A stretch of 64,000 nucleotides of DNA from an uncultured Pelagibacteraceae bacterium (lineage in GTDB: Bacteria; Pseudomonadota; Alphaproteobacteria; Pelagibacterales; Pelagibacteraceae), in assembly GCA_902633335.1 (NCBI GenBank), contig CACPFY010000002.1:62001-126000 (forward strand). The letters run 5' to 3'. Below the pieces are notes generated by a model that did not search any database, was not told the origin of the DNA, and saw only the letters and a program-made list of their open reading frames with translations. A program made the position numbers and the translations under genes. Of the stretch, positions 1-10,337 are shown one piece after another. The number at the start of each line of letters is the position of its first letter. The first letter of the stretch is position 1.

Positions 1-2054
1 GCTACATCCAATGCGTTGCTAGTGATAAATTCTCTTCTTGGAGCAACTTCGTCGCCCATTAAAATACTAATTATTTTTTGATCTTCTTTTGACTTTTCTT
101 TTGTTCCGTTAGAATATTGGACCTTTAGTAAGTTTCTATTATCAGGATTCAAAGTAGTTTGCCACAATTCTTCAGGGTTCATCTCACCTAGTCCTTTAAA
201 TCTTTGGATTGAAAGTTTTTGTTTTTCTTCTTCGACAATCTTATTTAATTCTTTTTTTGACAACTTTCCCTTCTTATCTTTAGCATTTGAATTTTTAATA
301 ATGAAATTTTCTAAATCCTTTTCGTCTTTCATATAATAGCTTTTATTATTTTTTGTTATTTTGAATAAAGGTGGTTGAGCTAAATATAAATTTCCATTTT
401 CAATTAAGCTGTTAAATGGATGGTTATTAAAGAAAGTCAACAACAAGGTCCTAATGTGAGAACCATCTACATCAGCATCAGTCATAATAACTATCTTTTC
501 ATAACGTAGATTATCAATATTAAAATCTTTAGACCCTGTTCCCAATGCGTTAATTAATGTTACTATTTCGCTTGATGACATCATTTTAGAGAGAGCTTTA
601 GTCTCATTTTCAGATGTTTTACCAGCATTCCTTCCATTCATATTAACGTAAGTATTTAGAATTTTTCCTCTAAGGGGCAAAACTGCCTGAAATTCTCTGT
701 TTCTTCCTTGTTTTGCTGACCCACCAGCAGAATCTCCCTCTACAATATAAAGTTCAGTCCCTTCTTTTTTGGATATCTGGCAGTCAGCTAGTTTTCCAGG
801 TAAGCCTGTTATTTCAAAGCTACCTTTTCTTCGTATATTATCTCTCGCTTTTCTTGCGACATCTCTAGCGACTGCAGCTTGAGTGATTTTTTCTAAGACA
901 TTTCTTATAATAGAAGGATTTTGATCAAACCACATCGAAATTTTATCATTAATTATACTCTCAACAATTAATCTTATTTCTGATGAAACAAGTTTATCTT
1001 TTGTTTGAGAAGAAAATTTCGGATCTGGCATTTTAATTGATAGAACAACGGTTAGTCCCTCTTTTATATCCTCTCCTGTAAGAGATAATTTATTTTTTTT
1101 ATTATGTTCGTTAGAATATTTATTAATAACTCTCGTCAACGCACTTCTAAAACCTAGCAGGTGTGTTCCACCATCTTTTTGATGAATATTATTTGTAAAT
1201 GCTAACACCTCTTCTGAATAACCAGCATTCCACTCTAATGAGCATTCTACATCAACATTATTTTTGCTTGAGGAAATGTATATAGGTTTTTTAAAAACTG
1301 CCTTCTCGTTTTTATTAGATAAAATAGGTTTTTTTTGGTTAATAAATTGAACAAATTCTAATATACCGCCCTCATATTTATTTTCATATTTTTTAATTTT
1401 TGAAGAAGTTTTATCAATTAATGTTAGGCTAATTCCTTTGTTTAAAAATGCTAACTCTTTCATTCTTTTTTGCAAGATAGATGAGCTAAATTTAACGGAT
1501 GAAAATATCTCTTTTGACGGTAAAAATGTTATATTTGTTCCTCTCTTTGTAGATTTTCCAATTTTTTTTAAAGGTTTTAAAGATTTTCCATTTTCAAATT
1601 CTATAAAATATTCCATACCTTCTCTAAATATTCTTAATTCAAGTCTTTCAGATAATGCATTTACAACAGAAACTCCGACACCGTGTAATCCCCCTGAAAC
1701 CTTATAAGAGTCATGATCAAATTTTCCCCCTGCATGTAATTGGGTCATAATTACTTCTGCAGCTGACATTTTTTCACTTTTATGCATATCTATAGGTATG
1801 CCTCTACCATCGTCTTCAACAGTAACAGTGTTGTCATTATTTATGAAAACTGAAATATTTTTACAGTATCCTCCTAATGCCTCGTCTATTGAATTATCTA
1901 ATACTTCAAATACCATATGGTGCAAACCTGTACCATCATCAGTATCACCGATGTACATTCCTGGTCTTTTTCTTACTGCATCAAGTCCTTTAAGAACTTT
2001 AATTGATGATGCGCTGTAATCGTTTTTTTTGTTTAATTGAGATTGTTTTGACAT
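1..2054 (-). CDS. gyrB: DNA gyrase subunit B, 3' end cut by window edge
   Basis: Hand translation of the minus strand from ATG at 2054 gives an open frame MSKQSQLNKKNDYSASSIKVLKGLDAVRKRPGMYIGDTDDGTGLHHMVFEVLDNSIDEALGG...EGDSAGGSAKQGRNR...VIMTDADVDGSHIRTLLLTFF, typical of GyrB. Confidence 0.96.
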   Translation of the reverse strand, partial: MSKQSQLNKKNDYSASSIKVLKGLDAVRKRPGMYIGDTDDGTGLHHMVFEVLDNSIDEALGGYCKNISVFINNDNTVTVEDDGRGIPIDMHKSEKMSAAEVIMTQLHAGGKFDHDSYKVSGGLHGVGVSVVNALSERLELRIFREGMEYFIEFENGKSLKPLKKIGKSTKRGTNITFLPSKEIFSSVKFSSSILQKRMKELAFLNKGISLTLIDKTSSKIKKYENKYEGGILEFVQFINQKKPILSNKNEKAVFKKPIYISSSKNNVDVECSLEWNAGYSEEVLAFTNNIHQKDGGTHLLGFRSALTRVINKYSNEHNKKNKLSLTGEDIKEGLTVVLSIKMPDPKFSSQTKDKLVSSEIRLIVESIINDKISMWFDQNPSIIRNVLEKITQAAVARDVARKARDNIRRKGSFEITGLPGKLADCQISKKEGTELYIVEGDSAGGSAKQGRNREFQAVLPLRGKILNTYVNMNGRNAGKTSENETKALSKMMSSSEIVTLINALGTGSKDFNIDNLRYEKIVIMTDADVDGSHIRTLLLTFFNNHPFNSLIENGNLYLAQPPLFKITKNNKSYYMKDEKDLENFIIKNSNAKDKKGKLSKKELNKIVEEEKQKLSIQRFKGLGEMNPEELWQTTLNPDNRNLLKVQYSNGTKEKSKEDQKIISILMGDEVAPRREFITSNALDV

Positions 2055-2186
2055 TTATTTTTTAATTATATTTTTATATCATTTTTTGTTGACAAGATAC
2101 AATCAACTACTCTTCAAACCTTCTATTATTCTTAATTACCAACGGTTTTAGATGAGTTTTTAAAAAAAAAAATTAAAATTAATTTT

Positions 2187-3302
2187 TTAAATTTTCATTG
2201 GCATTATTACGAAAAAACTGTTTTTATCTGAATTATCAAATACTAAAACGGGTGACGTCGAGTCTTTAAGGCTAAATGTAAGGTTCTTATCTTCAATTTC
2301 AGTAGCAATATCAATTAGATATTTTGAATTAAATCCTATAACAATATCTTCTCCGTTATATTTTGCTGCAACAACCTCATTTCCGTCTCCAGAGTTAGTA
2401 CTATTAACCGATAATTTTAATTTATCTCGACTTAATTCGAGTTTGACACCTTCCTTCCTATCAATTGAAACGGACGCAACTCTTTCAACTGAGCTTATAA
2501 AATCTGCAGAAGATACGGTCAATGTTTTGGTATTTTCTTTTGGAACAACTTTTTGATAATCAGGAAATTTGCCATCTATAACTTTTGAAATTAAACTAAT
2601 TTTTCCTAGTGTAAATTTGATTTTATTAGCATTAGCTTGAATAGTAAGTTTTTCCTCAATATTATCCAATAAGGAACACAATTGAAAAACAGTTTTCCTT
2701 GGGACTATTATTGAAGCAAAATTTTTAATATCATTTACTAAAATACTACTGGATGAAAGTCTATGGCTGTCAGTAGCGACTCCAGTTAAAAACATATTTT
2801 TATTAGATTCTGTAGCATGTAAATAAATACCATTTAAATAATGTCTTGTATCATCATTTGAAATCGATATTTTTGTTTTGTTTAGCAAAGATAAAAAATT
2901 ATTTTTATCTAACTCTATTTTTTCACTCTCAAACTTATCATCAAAAGTTGGAAAATTACTAGGTGGAAGACATAGTAAATTAAAATCCGAATTTTTTGAT
3001 TTAAGACTTAATTTATTTTCAGATTTAAGAGAGAAATTTATTTCCGTGCCTGCAGGTATTTTTCTTAAAATGTCAAAAAGAACATTAGCAGAGGTCGTTG
3101 TATTCCCTTCTTGAACAACTTTTAATTGAGATATCTCGTCATAAAAAACGATGTCTAAATCTGTAGCTACAATTTCCAATTTGTTATTTCTTAAATTTAA
3201 AAGTACATTAGAAAGAATAGGGAGTGTATTTTTTTTTTCAACTACGCCTTGAACGAAATTCAATGATTTAAGTAGTACGTCTCTATTAATATCAAATTGC
3301 AT
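2187..3302 (-). CDS. dnaN: DNA polymerase III beta sliding clamp
   Basis: 371 aa ORF; MQFDINRDVLLKSLNFVQGVVEKKNTLPILSNVLL... with C-terminal FVIMPMKI; adjacent to dnaA. Confidence 0.96.
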   Translation of the reverse strand: MQFDINRDVLLKSLNFVQGVVEKKNTLPILSNVLLNLRNNKLEIVATDLDIVFYDEISQLKVVQEGNTTTSANVLFDILRKIPAGTEINFSLKSENKLSLKSKNSDFNLLCLPPSNFPTFDDKFESEKIELDKNNFLSLLNKTKISISNDDTRHYLNGIYLHATESNKNMFLTGVATDSHRLSSSSILVNDIKNFASIIVPRKTVFQLCSLLDNIEEKLTIQANANKIKFTLGKISLISKVIDGKFPDYQKVVPKENTKTLTVSSADFISSVERVASVSIDRKEGVKLELSRDKLKLSVNSTNSGDGNEVVAAKYNGEDIVIGFNSKYLIDIATEIEDKNLTFSLKDSTSPVLVFDNSDKNSFFVIMPMKI

Positions 3303-3306
3303 CGGA

Positions 3307-4701
3307 TTAATTTTCTAACAAAATGTTTTTAATTTGAATAAGGTTCTTTTTCATCTCTTCATCTTTTTCCGACAATTTCGTTATAGTCTTTACCGCATGG
3401 ATAACAGTAGTGTGATCTCTATTAGCAAATCTTCTACCAATTTCCGGCAAAGATCTGGTTGTTAATCTTTTTGCAAGAAACATAGCAATCTGCCTCGGAC
3501 GAGCAAGTGGTCTGGATCTTCTCTGAGATAACATATCATTTAATGAAATATTAAAAAAATTTGAAACTGTATTTTGAATTTTATCAATAGTTATTATCTT
3601 TGCCTGACTAAAAACATCTTTTAAAATATTCTTACAATCATTTGTGCTCAATATTTTTTTATGTAAACGACTAAATGCAATTACTCTATTTAAAACACCA
3701 ATTAATTCTCTAATATTGGTTTTTGCTTCTGAGGCGATAAAATTAATAACTTCTTGGGATAAATTAATATGTTCCTTAAATTGATTTTGGATGTGACTAA
3801 TTCTATTTGCAATAATATTTTTTTTAAGTTCTAAATCCGGTACATCAATATCTATTATTAATCCACCTGAGAGTCTTGATTTAATTCTTTCTTGGACCCT
3901 GTCAAGTTTCATAGGGGGCCTGTCTGCGGAAATTATTATTTGAGATCCCTTTTCTAAAAGACTATTAAATGTATGAAAAAATTCCTCTTGTAGGCTTTCT
4001 TTACCTCTAATGAATTGAATATCATCAATTATAAAAACTGAAGATTTTCTAAAAAAATCTTTAAAATTTACCATATCATTTTTCTTTATAGATTTTATAA
4101 AATGATACATAAATCTCTCAGCTGAAATAAACATAACTTCTTTATTTGATTGTAATTCTAAACCTATAGCATTAAGCAAATGAGTTTTGCCTAGACCAAC
4201 ACCGCCATATATATACAAAGGATTGTATCGCGATGTGTGTTCGCATACCTTTTTGGAATAAGATAATGCTACTTCATTACTTGTACCTTTGATAAAATTT
4301 TCAAAATTGAGGTTCGGATTAAGTCTATTGTAATTTAAGATTGAATCTTTTATTTCTGTAACTTTATTAAAATCCTCAATCTTAAATTCTTCTGCTTTGT
4401 TATTCTTTTGATCTTCAATTATTTTAAATTCAATTCTACTTAAGCTAAGTTTATAATTTTTTACAAGCTCTAATATTTTATCTAAATATCTTGAAACGAT
4501 CCAATCTCTAAAAAATCTAGTTGGTACGCCTAAAATTAGGTAATCGTTGTATTCTTTTATTAAAGAAATATTTTTTAGCCAACTACTATAAATTTCTTCG
4601 CCAAAGTTCTTTTTAAATTCGGATTGTAAGTCAGACCAATCCAATGTTTTTTCCTCTTCTGAAACAAATATATTCTCTTGATTGGTAGATTTATTTTTCA
4701 T
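3307..4701 (-). CDS. dnaA: Chromosomal replication initiator DnaA
   Basis: 464 aa ORF; Walker A YGGVGLGKTHLL, FIIDDIQF, C-terminal RPLARPRQIAMFLAKRLT...GRRFANRDHTTVIHAV. Confidence 0.97.
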   Translation of the reverse strand: MKNKSTNQENIFVSEEEKTLDWSDLQSEFKKNFGEEIYSSWLKNISLIKEYNDYLILGVPTRFFRDWIVSRYLDKILELVKNYKLSLSRIEFKIIEDQKNNKAEEFKIEDFNKVTEIKDSILNYNRLNPNLNFENFIKGTSNEVALSYSKKVCEHTSRYNPLYIYGGVGLGKTHLLNAIGLELQSNKEVMFISAERFMYHFIKSIKKNDMVNFKDFFRKSSVFIIDDIQFIRGKESLQEEFFHTFNSLLEKGSQIIISADRPPMKLDRVQERIKSRLSGGLIIDIDVPDLELKKNIIANRISHIQNQFKEHINLSQEVINFIASEAKTNIRELIGVLNRVIAFSRLHKKILSTNDCKNILKDVFSQAKIITIDKIQNTVSNFFNISLNDMLSQRRSRPLARPRQIAMFLAKRLTTRSLPEIGRRFANRDHTTVIHAVKTITKLSEKDEEMKKNLIQIKNILLEN

Positions 4702-4907
4702 GATTAAATTTTGATCGAAAGTTTAAAAACCCCATTTTTAAAAAACTTTCAAGAAATATTTTTAATTTTCAAAAAAAAAATCAATTTTGGTTGTAGACTT
4801 AACGTGAAGATAGAAATTTTAATTTACAACCCAGAACAGAAAATAAAATCTATATTTTGTTTTAGAAACTAAATAAGCTAAAAAATTAACAACTAAAAAT
4901 TGTTTAT

Positions 4908-5162
4908 TTAAGAAATTTTTTTTGAAACTTTTGAAATTTTTCGAGCGGCGGTTTTTTTATTAATGACACCCTTTTTAGCAACCTGCATTAGAATTGACTG
5001 AAACAAAGGGAAATATTGTTTAACTTTCTTTTTGTCGCCCTTTTTAATCAATGTTTCCATGTGTTTAACTGCAGACTTGTATTTACTTTTTCTTATTCTA
5101 TTAACTGAAGTCTGTTTTTTTACTCTTCTAACTCTTCTTATTGCAGATTTTGTATTTGGCAT
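4908..5162 (-). CDS. rpsT: 30S ribosomal protein S20
   Basis: 84 aa MPNTKSAIRRVRRVKKQTSVNRIRKSKYKSAVK..., S20 family. Confidence 0.94.
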   Translation of the reverse strand: MPNTKSAIRRVRRVKKQTSVNRIRKSKYKSAVKHMETLIKKGDKKKVKQYFPLFQSILMQVAKKGVINKKTAARKISKVSKKIS

Positions 5163-5173
5163 GATTGTTATTT

Positions 5174-5202
5174 TGTATATATGCCCTATAAATCTTGGTC
5201 AA
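5174..5202 (-). promoter_or_regulatory. Putative sigma-70 promoter for rpsT: TTGACC-N17-TATACA
   Basis: Minus strand reads TTGACC (5202-5197), 17 nt, TATACA (5179-5174), ending about 12 nt before the rpsT ATG. Confidence 0.45.
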
Positions 5203-5206
5203 CTTA

Positions 5207-6073
5207 TTATTTTTGGCATATTGCACAAAAAAAAGTTGATCTATTAGAAATTACGGTTCTTTTAATTATTCCTATACAATTTGACCGAGTGCAGGACTTT
5301 CCTTGCCTTCCGTATACATTAAAATGTTGTTGAAAATTTCCTTTTTTACCCTCTGTATTATTAAAATTTTTAATTGATGATCCACCCTTTTTAATTGCTT
5401 TAGCCAAAACCTTTTTAATGCTTGAGATAAGAATATAAATTTTTTTATTTGAGATATTTTTCACGATAATCTTTGGACTTAACTTACTTAAAAAAATGGC
5501 TTCATTCACATAGATGTTACCTAAGCCAGATACAAATTTTTGACTCATTAGTAAATCTTTCAAAAATAGCTTTCTTTTTTTTATGTTTTTTTTAAAATAA
5601 TCAAAATTAAACTCCTTTGAGAGAGGCTCTGGTCCAAGATTTAGTATATGTGAACTAAATGGTATGTCTTTTGTCTTAAAAATTTTTATGAATCCAAACT
5701 TTCTTACATCATTATAAATAAGTATAATTTTTTTATTAAATTTAAATTTTAAATGATTGTGAGCAGGTTTTGTGTCAATTAAATTATAATAAAAACTCGT
5801 TTTATATTCATTTTTATTATCGTCAACTATTATGAATTTTCCGGTCATTCCTAAGTGCACCATGATTGTGTGATCGTTGTCTAGATTAATAAATAAATAT
5901 TTTGATCTTCTAGTAATTGATAAGATTTTTGATTTAACCATTTTTTTCATCAATTTTACATCAATCTTATATCTTAAAAATTTATTGCTTATTTCTATAT
6001 TTTTTATTGTTAAATCATATATTATCTTTTTAAGTGACTTTTTAACAACTTCAACTTCTGGTAATTCTGGCAT
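5207..6073 (-). CDS. mutM: Formamidopyrimidine-DNA glycosylase
   Basis: MPELPEVEVVKKSLKK N-terminus; C-terminal zinc finger YGRQGKSCTRSNCIGIIKRTVISNRSTFFCAICQ. Confidence 0.96.
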   Translation of the reverse strand: MPELPEVEVVKKSLKKIIYDLTIKNIEISNKFLRYKIDVKLMKKMVKSKILSITRRSKYLFINLDNDHTIMVHLGMTGKFIIVDDNKNEYKTSFYYNLIDTKPAHNHLKFKFNKKIILIYNDVRKFGFIKIFKTKDIPFSSHILNLGPEPLSKEFNFDYFKKNIKKRKLFLKDLLMSQKFVSGLGNIYVNEAIFLSKLSPKIIVKNISNKKIYILISSIKKVLAKAIKKGGSSIKNFNNTEGKKGNFQQHFNVYGRQGKSCTRSNCIGIIKRTVISNRSTFFCAICQK

Positions 6074-6083
6074 ATAATTAATT

Positions 6084-6791
6084 ATGAATTTTCTTTATGA
6101 AGATAAATCTAAACTAGTAAAAAAAGTTTTCAATAAAGTTTATGACACATATGATTTAATGAATGATATAATGTCACTTGGTACACATAGAATGTGGAAA
6201 AAAAATCTTGTTTCTTGGATAAACCCAAAAAAAAATAATAAAATTATAGACGTTGCTTCCGGCACGGGTGATATTGCAAAATTATGTTCTGAGAATACAA
6301 ATAATAGTTGTGAGATAGTATGTGTTGAGCCAAATGAAAAAATGCTTCAACAAGGAAAAAACAAATTAGGAAATTTTAATAACATAAAATGGAAAATGTC
6401 ATCGGCTGAAAGTCTGCCTTTCGAAGATGAGACTTTTGATTATTATACAATTAGTTTTGGAATAAGAAATGTTTCAAATTTTGATAAATCTTTAAATGAA
6501 GCTTATAGAGTCTTGAAAAATGGAGGAAGATTTTTTTGCCTAGAATTTTCAAAAGTTGAAAATGAAATATTAAAAATTATATATGAAAATTATTCCAAGA
6601 TTATTCCTTCTGTTGGCAAATTTGTTGCAGGTGACGACATGCCGTATAAATATTTAGTAAAAAGTATAGAAAAATTTTATAATCAAGAAGAATTTTCAAA
6701 TAAACTTCTTGATGCAGGTTTTGCTAAGGTAAATTATAGAAACCTTACAAATGGAATAGCTGCAATACATTCTGGTTGGAAAATTGAATGA
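6084..6791 (+). CDS. ubiE: Ubiquinone/menaquinone biosynthesis methyltransferase
   Basis: VYDTYDLMNDIMSLGTHRMWK, DVASGTGDIA, SFGIRNV motifs. Confidence 0.95.
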   Translation: MNFLYEDKSKLVKKVFNKVYDTYDLMNDIMSLGTHRMWKKNLVSWINPKKNNKIIDVASGTGDIAKLCSENTNNSCEIVCVEPNEKMLQQGKNKLGNFNNIKWKMSSAESLPFEDETFDYYTISFGIRNVSNFDKSLNEAYRVLKNGGRFFCLEFSKVENEILKIIYENYSKIIPSVGKFVAGDDMPYKYLVKSIEKFYNQEEFSNKLLDAGFAKVNYRNLTNGIAAIHSGWKIE

Positions 6792-8356
6792 TGATAAAAA
6801 GATTAATTTTATTAGTTAAAATAGCTCGAAAATTGGCTTCTTCAGGAGCAATAGATACCATAAACCAATTATATAAATTGCCACTCACATTAAAAATATT
6901 TTTTGACATTATTTCAATTGGATCAAAAAAAAAAATTATAAGTCATACTAGATCATCAGGTGAAAAATTATGTGATGCTTTAGAGGGGATGGGAACCACT
7001 TTTATAAAATTAGGGCAATTTTTAGCCACGCGTCCAGATATAATTGGTAACGATTTAGCTCGAGACTTAGAAAAATTACAAGATAAACTTCCTCCATTTA
7101 GTTTTGATGAAGCAAAAAAAATTCTTAAAAATGAGGTTGGTGATAATCAATTTTCTAATATTCTTAATATTTCAAAACCTATAGCTGCAGCTTCAATAGC
7201 TCAAGTTCATTTAGCTACAATAAAAATTAAAGATAAAGAGAACGAAGTGGCAATAAAAATTTTAAGGCCTAACATTGAGAAGATTTTTAATGAAGAATTA
7301 GACGCTTTAATGTTGTTTGCTTACATTATTGAAGCTATATTAAAAAAGACAAGAAGACTTAAGCTTGTCGAAGTTGTACATCTTTTAAGAGAAATCACAA
7401 ATATTGAGATGGACTTAAGATTTGAGGCTGCAGCTGCAAATGAATTATTTGAAAATACAAAAAATGATAAAGGTTTTAAAGTTCCAAAAATTTATTGGCA
7501 ATATACATCGAAAAAAGTTTTAACTTTAGATAAAGTTGACGGAGTTTCAATTAGAGATCACCGAGCTCTGAAAGAAAAAAATATAGATTTAAAAAACATC
7601 GCAGAAAATTTAATACAACATTTTTTGAGACAAGCAGTGAGAGATGGATTTTTCCATGCTGATATGCATGAAGGAAATTTATTTGTAGATGGTGAGAGCA
7701 ATATTGTACCGGTAGACTTTGGGATCATGGGAAGATTAGATAAATACAACAAAAAATATCTAGCTGAAATTCTATATGGATTTATAAAAAGGGATTACGT
7801 CAAAGTAGCAGAGGTTCATTTTCAAGCTGGATTGGTTCCTAAGACAGCTTCAAAGGAAGAGTTTGCTCAAGCCCTAAGATCAGTTGGTGAACCTATATTT
7901 GGGCAAAACATAAAAGATATATCAGGAGGTAATTTACTTTCACAACTATTTGAAATTACAGAAAAATTTAATATGGCAACTCAAACACAACTTTTATTAC
8001 TGCAGAAAACAATGGTCGTTGTTGAGGGAGTTGCAAGAAAATTATATCCAGATACAAACATCTGGAATGTTTCAAAACCAATTCTTGAAAATTGGCTGGA
8101 AAGTCTAAAAGGACCAAAAGCAACAATTACAAGTGCAATTGATACCTCTGGAGAAATTTTAAAAAGAATACCTGATCTTCCTGATTTTATGGATAAAGCA
8201 AATCATGCATTACAGCTAATTGCAGAGGGTAAACTAAACCTAGCCAATAGTCGCAATGCTTCTCTTGAAATGGAAAAATTAAGATTAAAAAGTTTCAGAA
8301 ATAATATTTTAATTTCAATATTAGGTATTGTAATTATATCATTTGTAGTATTTTAA
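6788..8356 (+). CDS. ubiB: Ubiquinone biosynthesis protein UbiB (ADCK/ABC1 kinase-like)
   Basis: GTTFIKLGQFLATRPDIIG, AAASIAQVHLA, DGFFHADMHEGNLFVD motifs; overlaps the ubiE stop. Confidence 0.94.
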   Translation: MMIKRLILLVKIARKLASSGAIDTINQLYKLPLTLKIFFDIISIGSKKKIISHTRSSGEKLCDALEGMGTTFIKLGQFLATRPDIIGNDLARDLEKLQDKLPPFSFDEAKKILKNEVGDNQFSNILNISKPIAAASIAQVHLATIKIKDKENEVAIKILRPNIEKIFNEELDALMLFAYIIEAILKKTRRLKLVEVVHLLREITNIEMDLRFEAAAANELFENTKNDKGFKVPKIYWQYTSKKVLTLDKVDGVSIRDHRALKEKNIDLKNIAENLIQHFLRQAVRDGFFHADMHEGNLFVDGESNIVPVDFGIMGRLDKYNKKYLAEILYGFIKRDYVKVAEVHFQAGLVPKTASKEEFAQALRSVGEPIFGQNIKDISGGNLLSQLFEITEKFNMATQTQLLLLQKTMVVVEGVARKLYPDTNIWNVSKPILENWLESLKGPKATITSAIDTSGEILKRIPDLPDFMDKANHALQLIAEGKLNLANSRNASLEMEKLRLKSFRNNILISILGIVIISFVVF

Positions 8357-8364
8357 TTACTTAG

Positions 8365-9591
8365 ATGAAAACTAAAAATAAAAAAATTTTAATTGTAATA
8401 GGTGGTGGAATATCAGCTTATAAATCATTAGATCTAATAAGATTTTTAAAAAAGGATGGTTATGAAGTCAAAACTGTTCTTACAAGAAGTGGTAAGCAAT
8501 TTGTAACTCCATTATCCTTAGTTTCCTTATCAGGAGGTAAAGTTTACGAAAATTTATTTGATAAAGAGAACGAGGCTGAAATAGATCATATAGCTTTATC
8601 TAGATGGGCAGATTTAATTTTAGTAGTTCCTGCAACAGCGAATATAATAAGCAAGTTAGGCCAAGGTAAAGCTGAAGATTTAGCTTCAACAATCCTGTTA
8701 GCTTCAAATAAAGATATTATTTTGGTGCCTGCAATGAATGTTAGAATGTGGGGTCATAAAGCTACTCAAGAAAACTGCAAAAAACTTATCACTTATGGTT
8801 ATAAATTTTTAGGCCCAACCGAAGGGCAAATGGCGTGTGGAGAATTTGGAAAGGGTAAAATGTTAAGCCCTAAAAAAATATATACAGAAATAAAAAATTA
8901 TTTTTATAAAAGGGACATTGTAAAAAATAAAAAATTTAAAGCTTTAGTTACGACTGGCCCAACTAGGGAATATCTTGATCCAGTTCGTTTTATCTCAAAT
9001 GAGTCTAGCGGAAAACAAGGGTATGAGATAGCATTAGCTTTAAAAAGGATGGGTGTAAAAACTACCTTGATAGTAGGACCATCAAACCTTCAAATAGAAA
9101 AGGGTTTAAAAGTTATAAAAGTAAAAACGTCAGATGAAATGTTTAATGCGGTAAAAAAAAGCTTGCCTGTTGATGTGGCAGTTTGTACTGCTGCTGTTTC
9201 AGACTTTAAACCGTCAACTTTTCGAAAAAATAAAATAAAAAAAAATAAATCAAAAGAAACAATAGATTTAGATGGCACTATAGATATCTTGAATTATATT
9301 GGCAAAAATAATCAATACCGTCCAAAATTGGTTATAGGTTTTTCAGCTGAAACTGAAAAACTTTTACATAATTCAAAGATAAAATTAAAAAACAAAAATG
9401 CTGATTGGATCATAGCAAACGATGTCTCAAAAAAAGATATAGGTTTTAATAAGGATTATAATGCAGTTACAATTATACGCTCTGACGGTAAAGTATGTCA
9501 AATAAAAAAAAACAAAAAAAGTTTTATTGCTTCAATAATATCTGGGGAGATAATCAAAAATTTATTAATTAATGACAAAAGTCTTAATTAA
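8365..9591 (+). CDS. coaBC: Bifunctional phosphopantothenoylcysteine decarboxylase/synthase
   Basis: IGGGISAYKSLDLIR, PAMNVRMW, TTGPTREYLDPVRFISNESSGKQG motifs. Confidence 0.95.
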   Translation: MKTKNKKILIVIGGGISAYKSLDLIRFLKKDGYEVKTVLTRSGKQFVTPLSLVSLSGGKVYENLFDKENEAEIDHIALSRWADLILVVPATANIISKLGQGKAEDLASTILLASNKDIILVPAMNVRMWGHKATQENCKKLITYGYKFLGPTEGQMACGEFGKGKMLSPKKIYTEIKNYFYKRDIVKNKKFKALVTTGPTREYLDPVRFISNESSGKQGYEIALALKRMGVKTTLIVGPSNLQIEKGLKVIKVKTSDEMFNAVKKSLPVDVAVCTAAVSDFKPSTFRKNKIKKNKSKETIDLDGTIDILNYIGKNNQYRPKLVIGFSAETEKLLHNSKIKLKNKNADWIIANDVSKKDIGFNKDYNAVTIIRSDGKVCQIKKNKKSFIASIISGEIIKNLLINDKSLN

Positions 9592-9593
9592 AT

Positions 9594-10337
9594 ATGAAAA
9601 TTTCTAACAAAGAGTATCAAAAGTTTTCAAAACAAATAATTTTAAAGAAGATTGGGATTATTGGACAACAAAAGTTAAAGTCTGCAAAGGTGCTTGTGTT
9701 AGGTATGGGTGGACTAGGGTGTCCCCTCTCAATTTATTTAGCTAGTCTGGGCATCGGAACAATTGGAATAGTAGATAACGATAAAGTTGAATTATCTAAT
9801 TTAAATCGACAAATTATTTACAGTATAGACGATATTGGAAAATATAAAGTTAATGTGGCTAAAAATAAAATTAAAATAATTAATAAAAATACAATTATCA
9901 AATCATATAAGATCCGAGTAAACAAAACCAATATTGAGAAACTTATAAAAAATTTCGATATACTGTGCGATGGAACAGATAATTTCAAAACCAGACTACT
10001 TATAAATGATCACGCTCATAAACAAAAAAAAATCTTAATTTCTGCAGCTGTAAGTGGATTTGATGGTCATATCTTTAAGTTTAATTTTAAAAAAAAGACA
10101 CCTTGCTATAGATGCTTTCTGCCAGAGATTCCAGAACAAATTAATAATTGTGAGACAGAAGGTGTCATACCAACAATAACTGGCGTCATGGGTACTTTGC
10201 AGGCTAATGAGGTAGTGAATTCAATACTTAACTTCAATTCAAAAATGGAAAAAAAAATGATTGTTTTTAATTCAATTAAAATGAGTTTTAGAACTATACA
10301 TTTAAGTAGAAATAAAAATTGCAGTAATAAATGCTGA
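9594..10337 (+). CDS. moeB: ThiF/MoeB family adenylyltransferase
   Basis: VLVLGMGGLGCPLSIYLASLGIGTIGIVDNDKVELSNLNRQ; CYRCF cysteine motif. Confidence 0.85.
   Translation: MKISNKEYQKFSKQIILKKIGIIGQQKLKSAKVLVLGMGGLGCPLSIYLASLGIGTIGIVDNDKVELSNLNRQIIYSIDDIGKYKVNVAKNKIKIINKNTIIKSYKIRVNKTNIEKLIKNFDILCDGTDNFKTRLLINDHAHKQKKILISAAVSGFDGHIFKFNFKKKTPCYRCFLPEIPEQINNCETEGVIPTITGVMGTLQANEVVNSILNFNSKMEKKMIVFNSIKMSFRTIHLSRNKNCSNKC

Noticed and set aside
1438-2019. Plus-strand ORFs at 1438-1707 and 1798-2019
   Set aside because: Antisense to the clear gyrB reading frame on the minus strand; no recognisable protein character.
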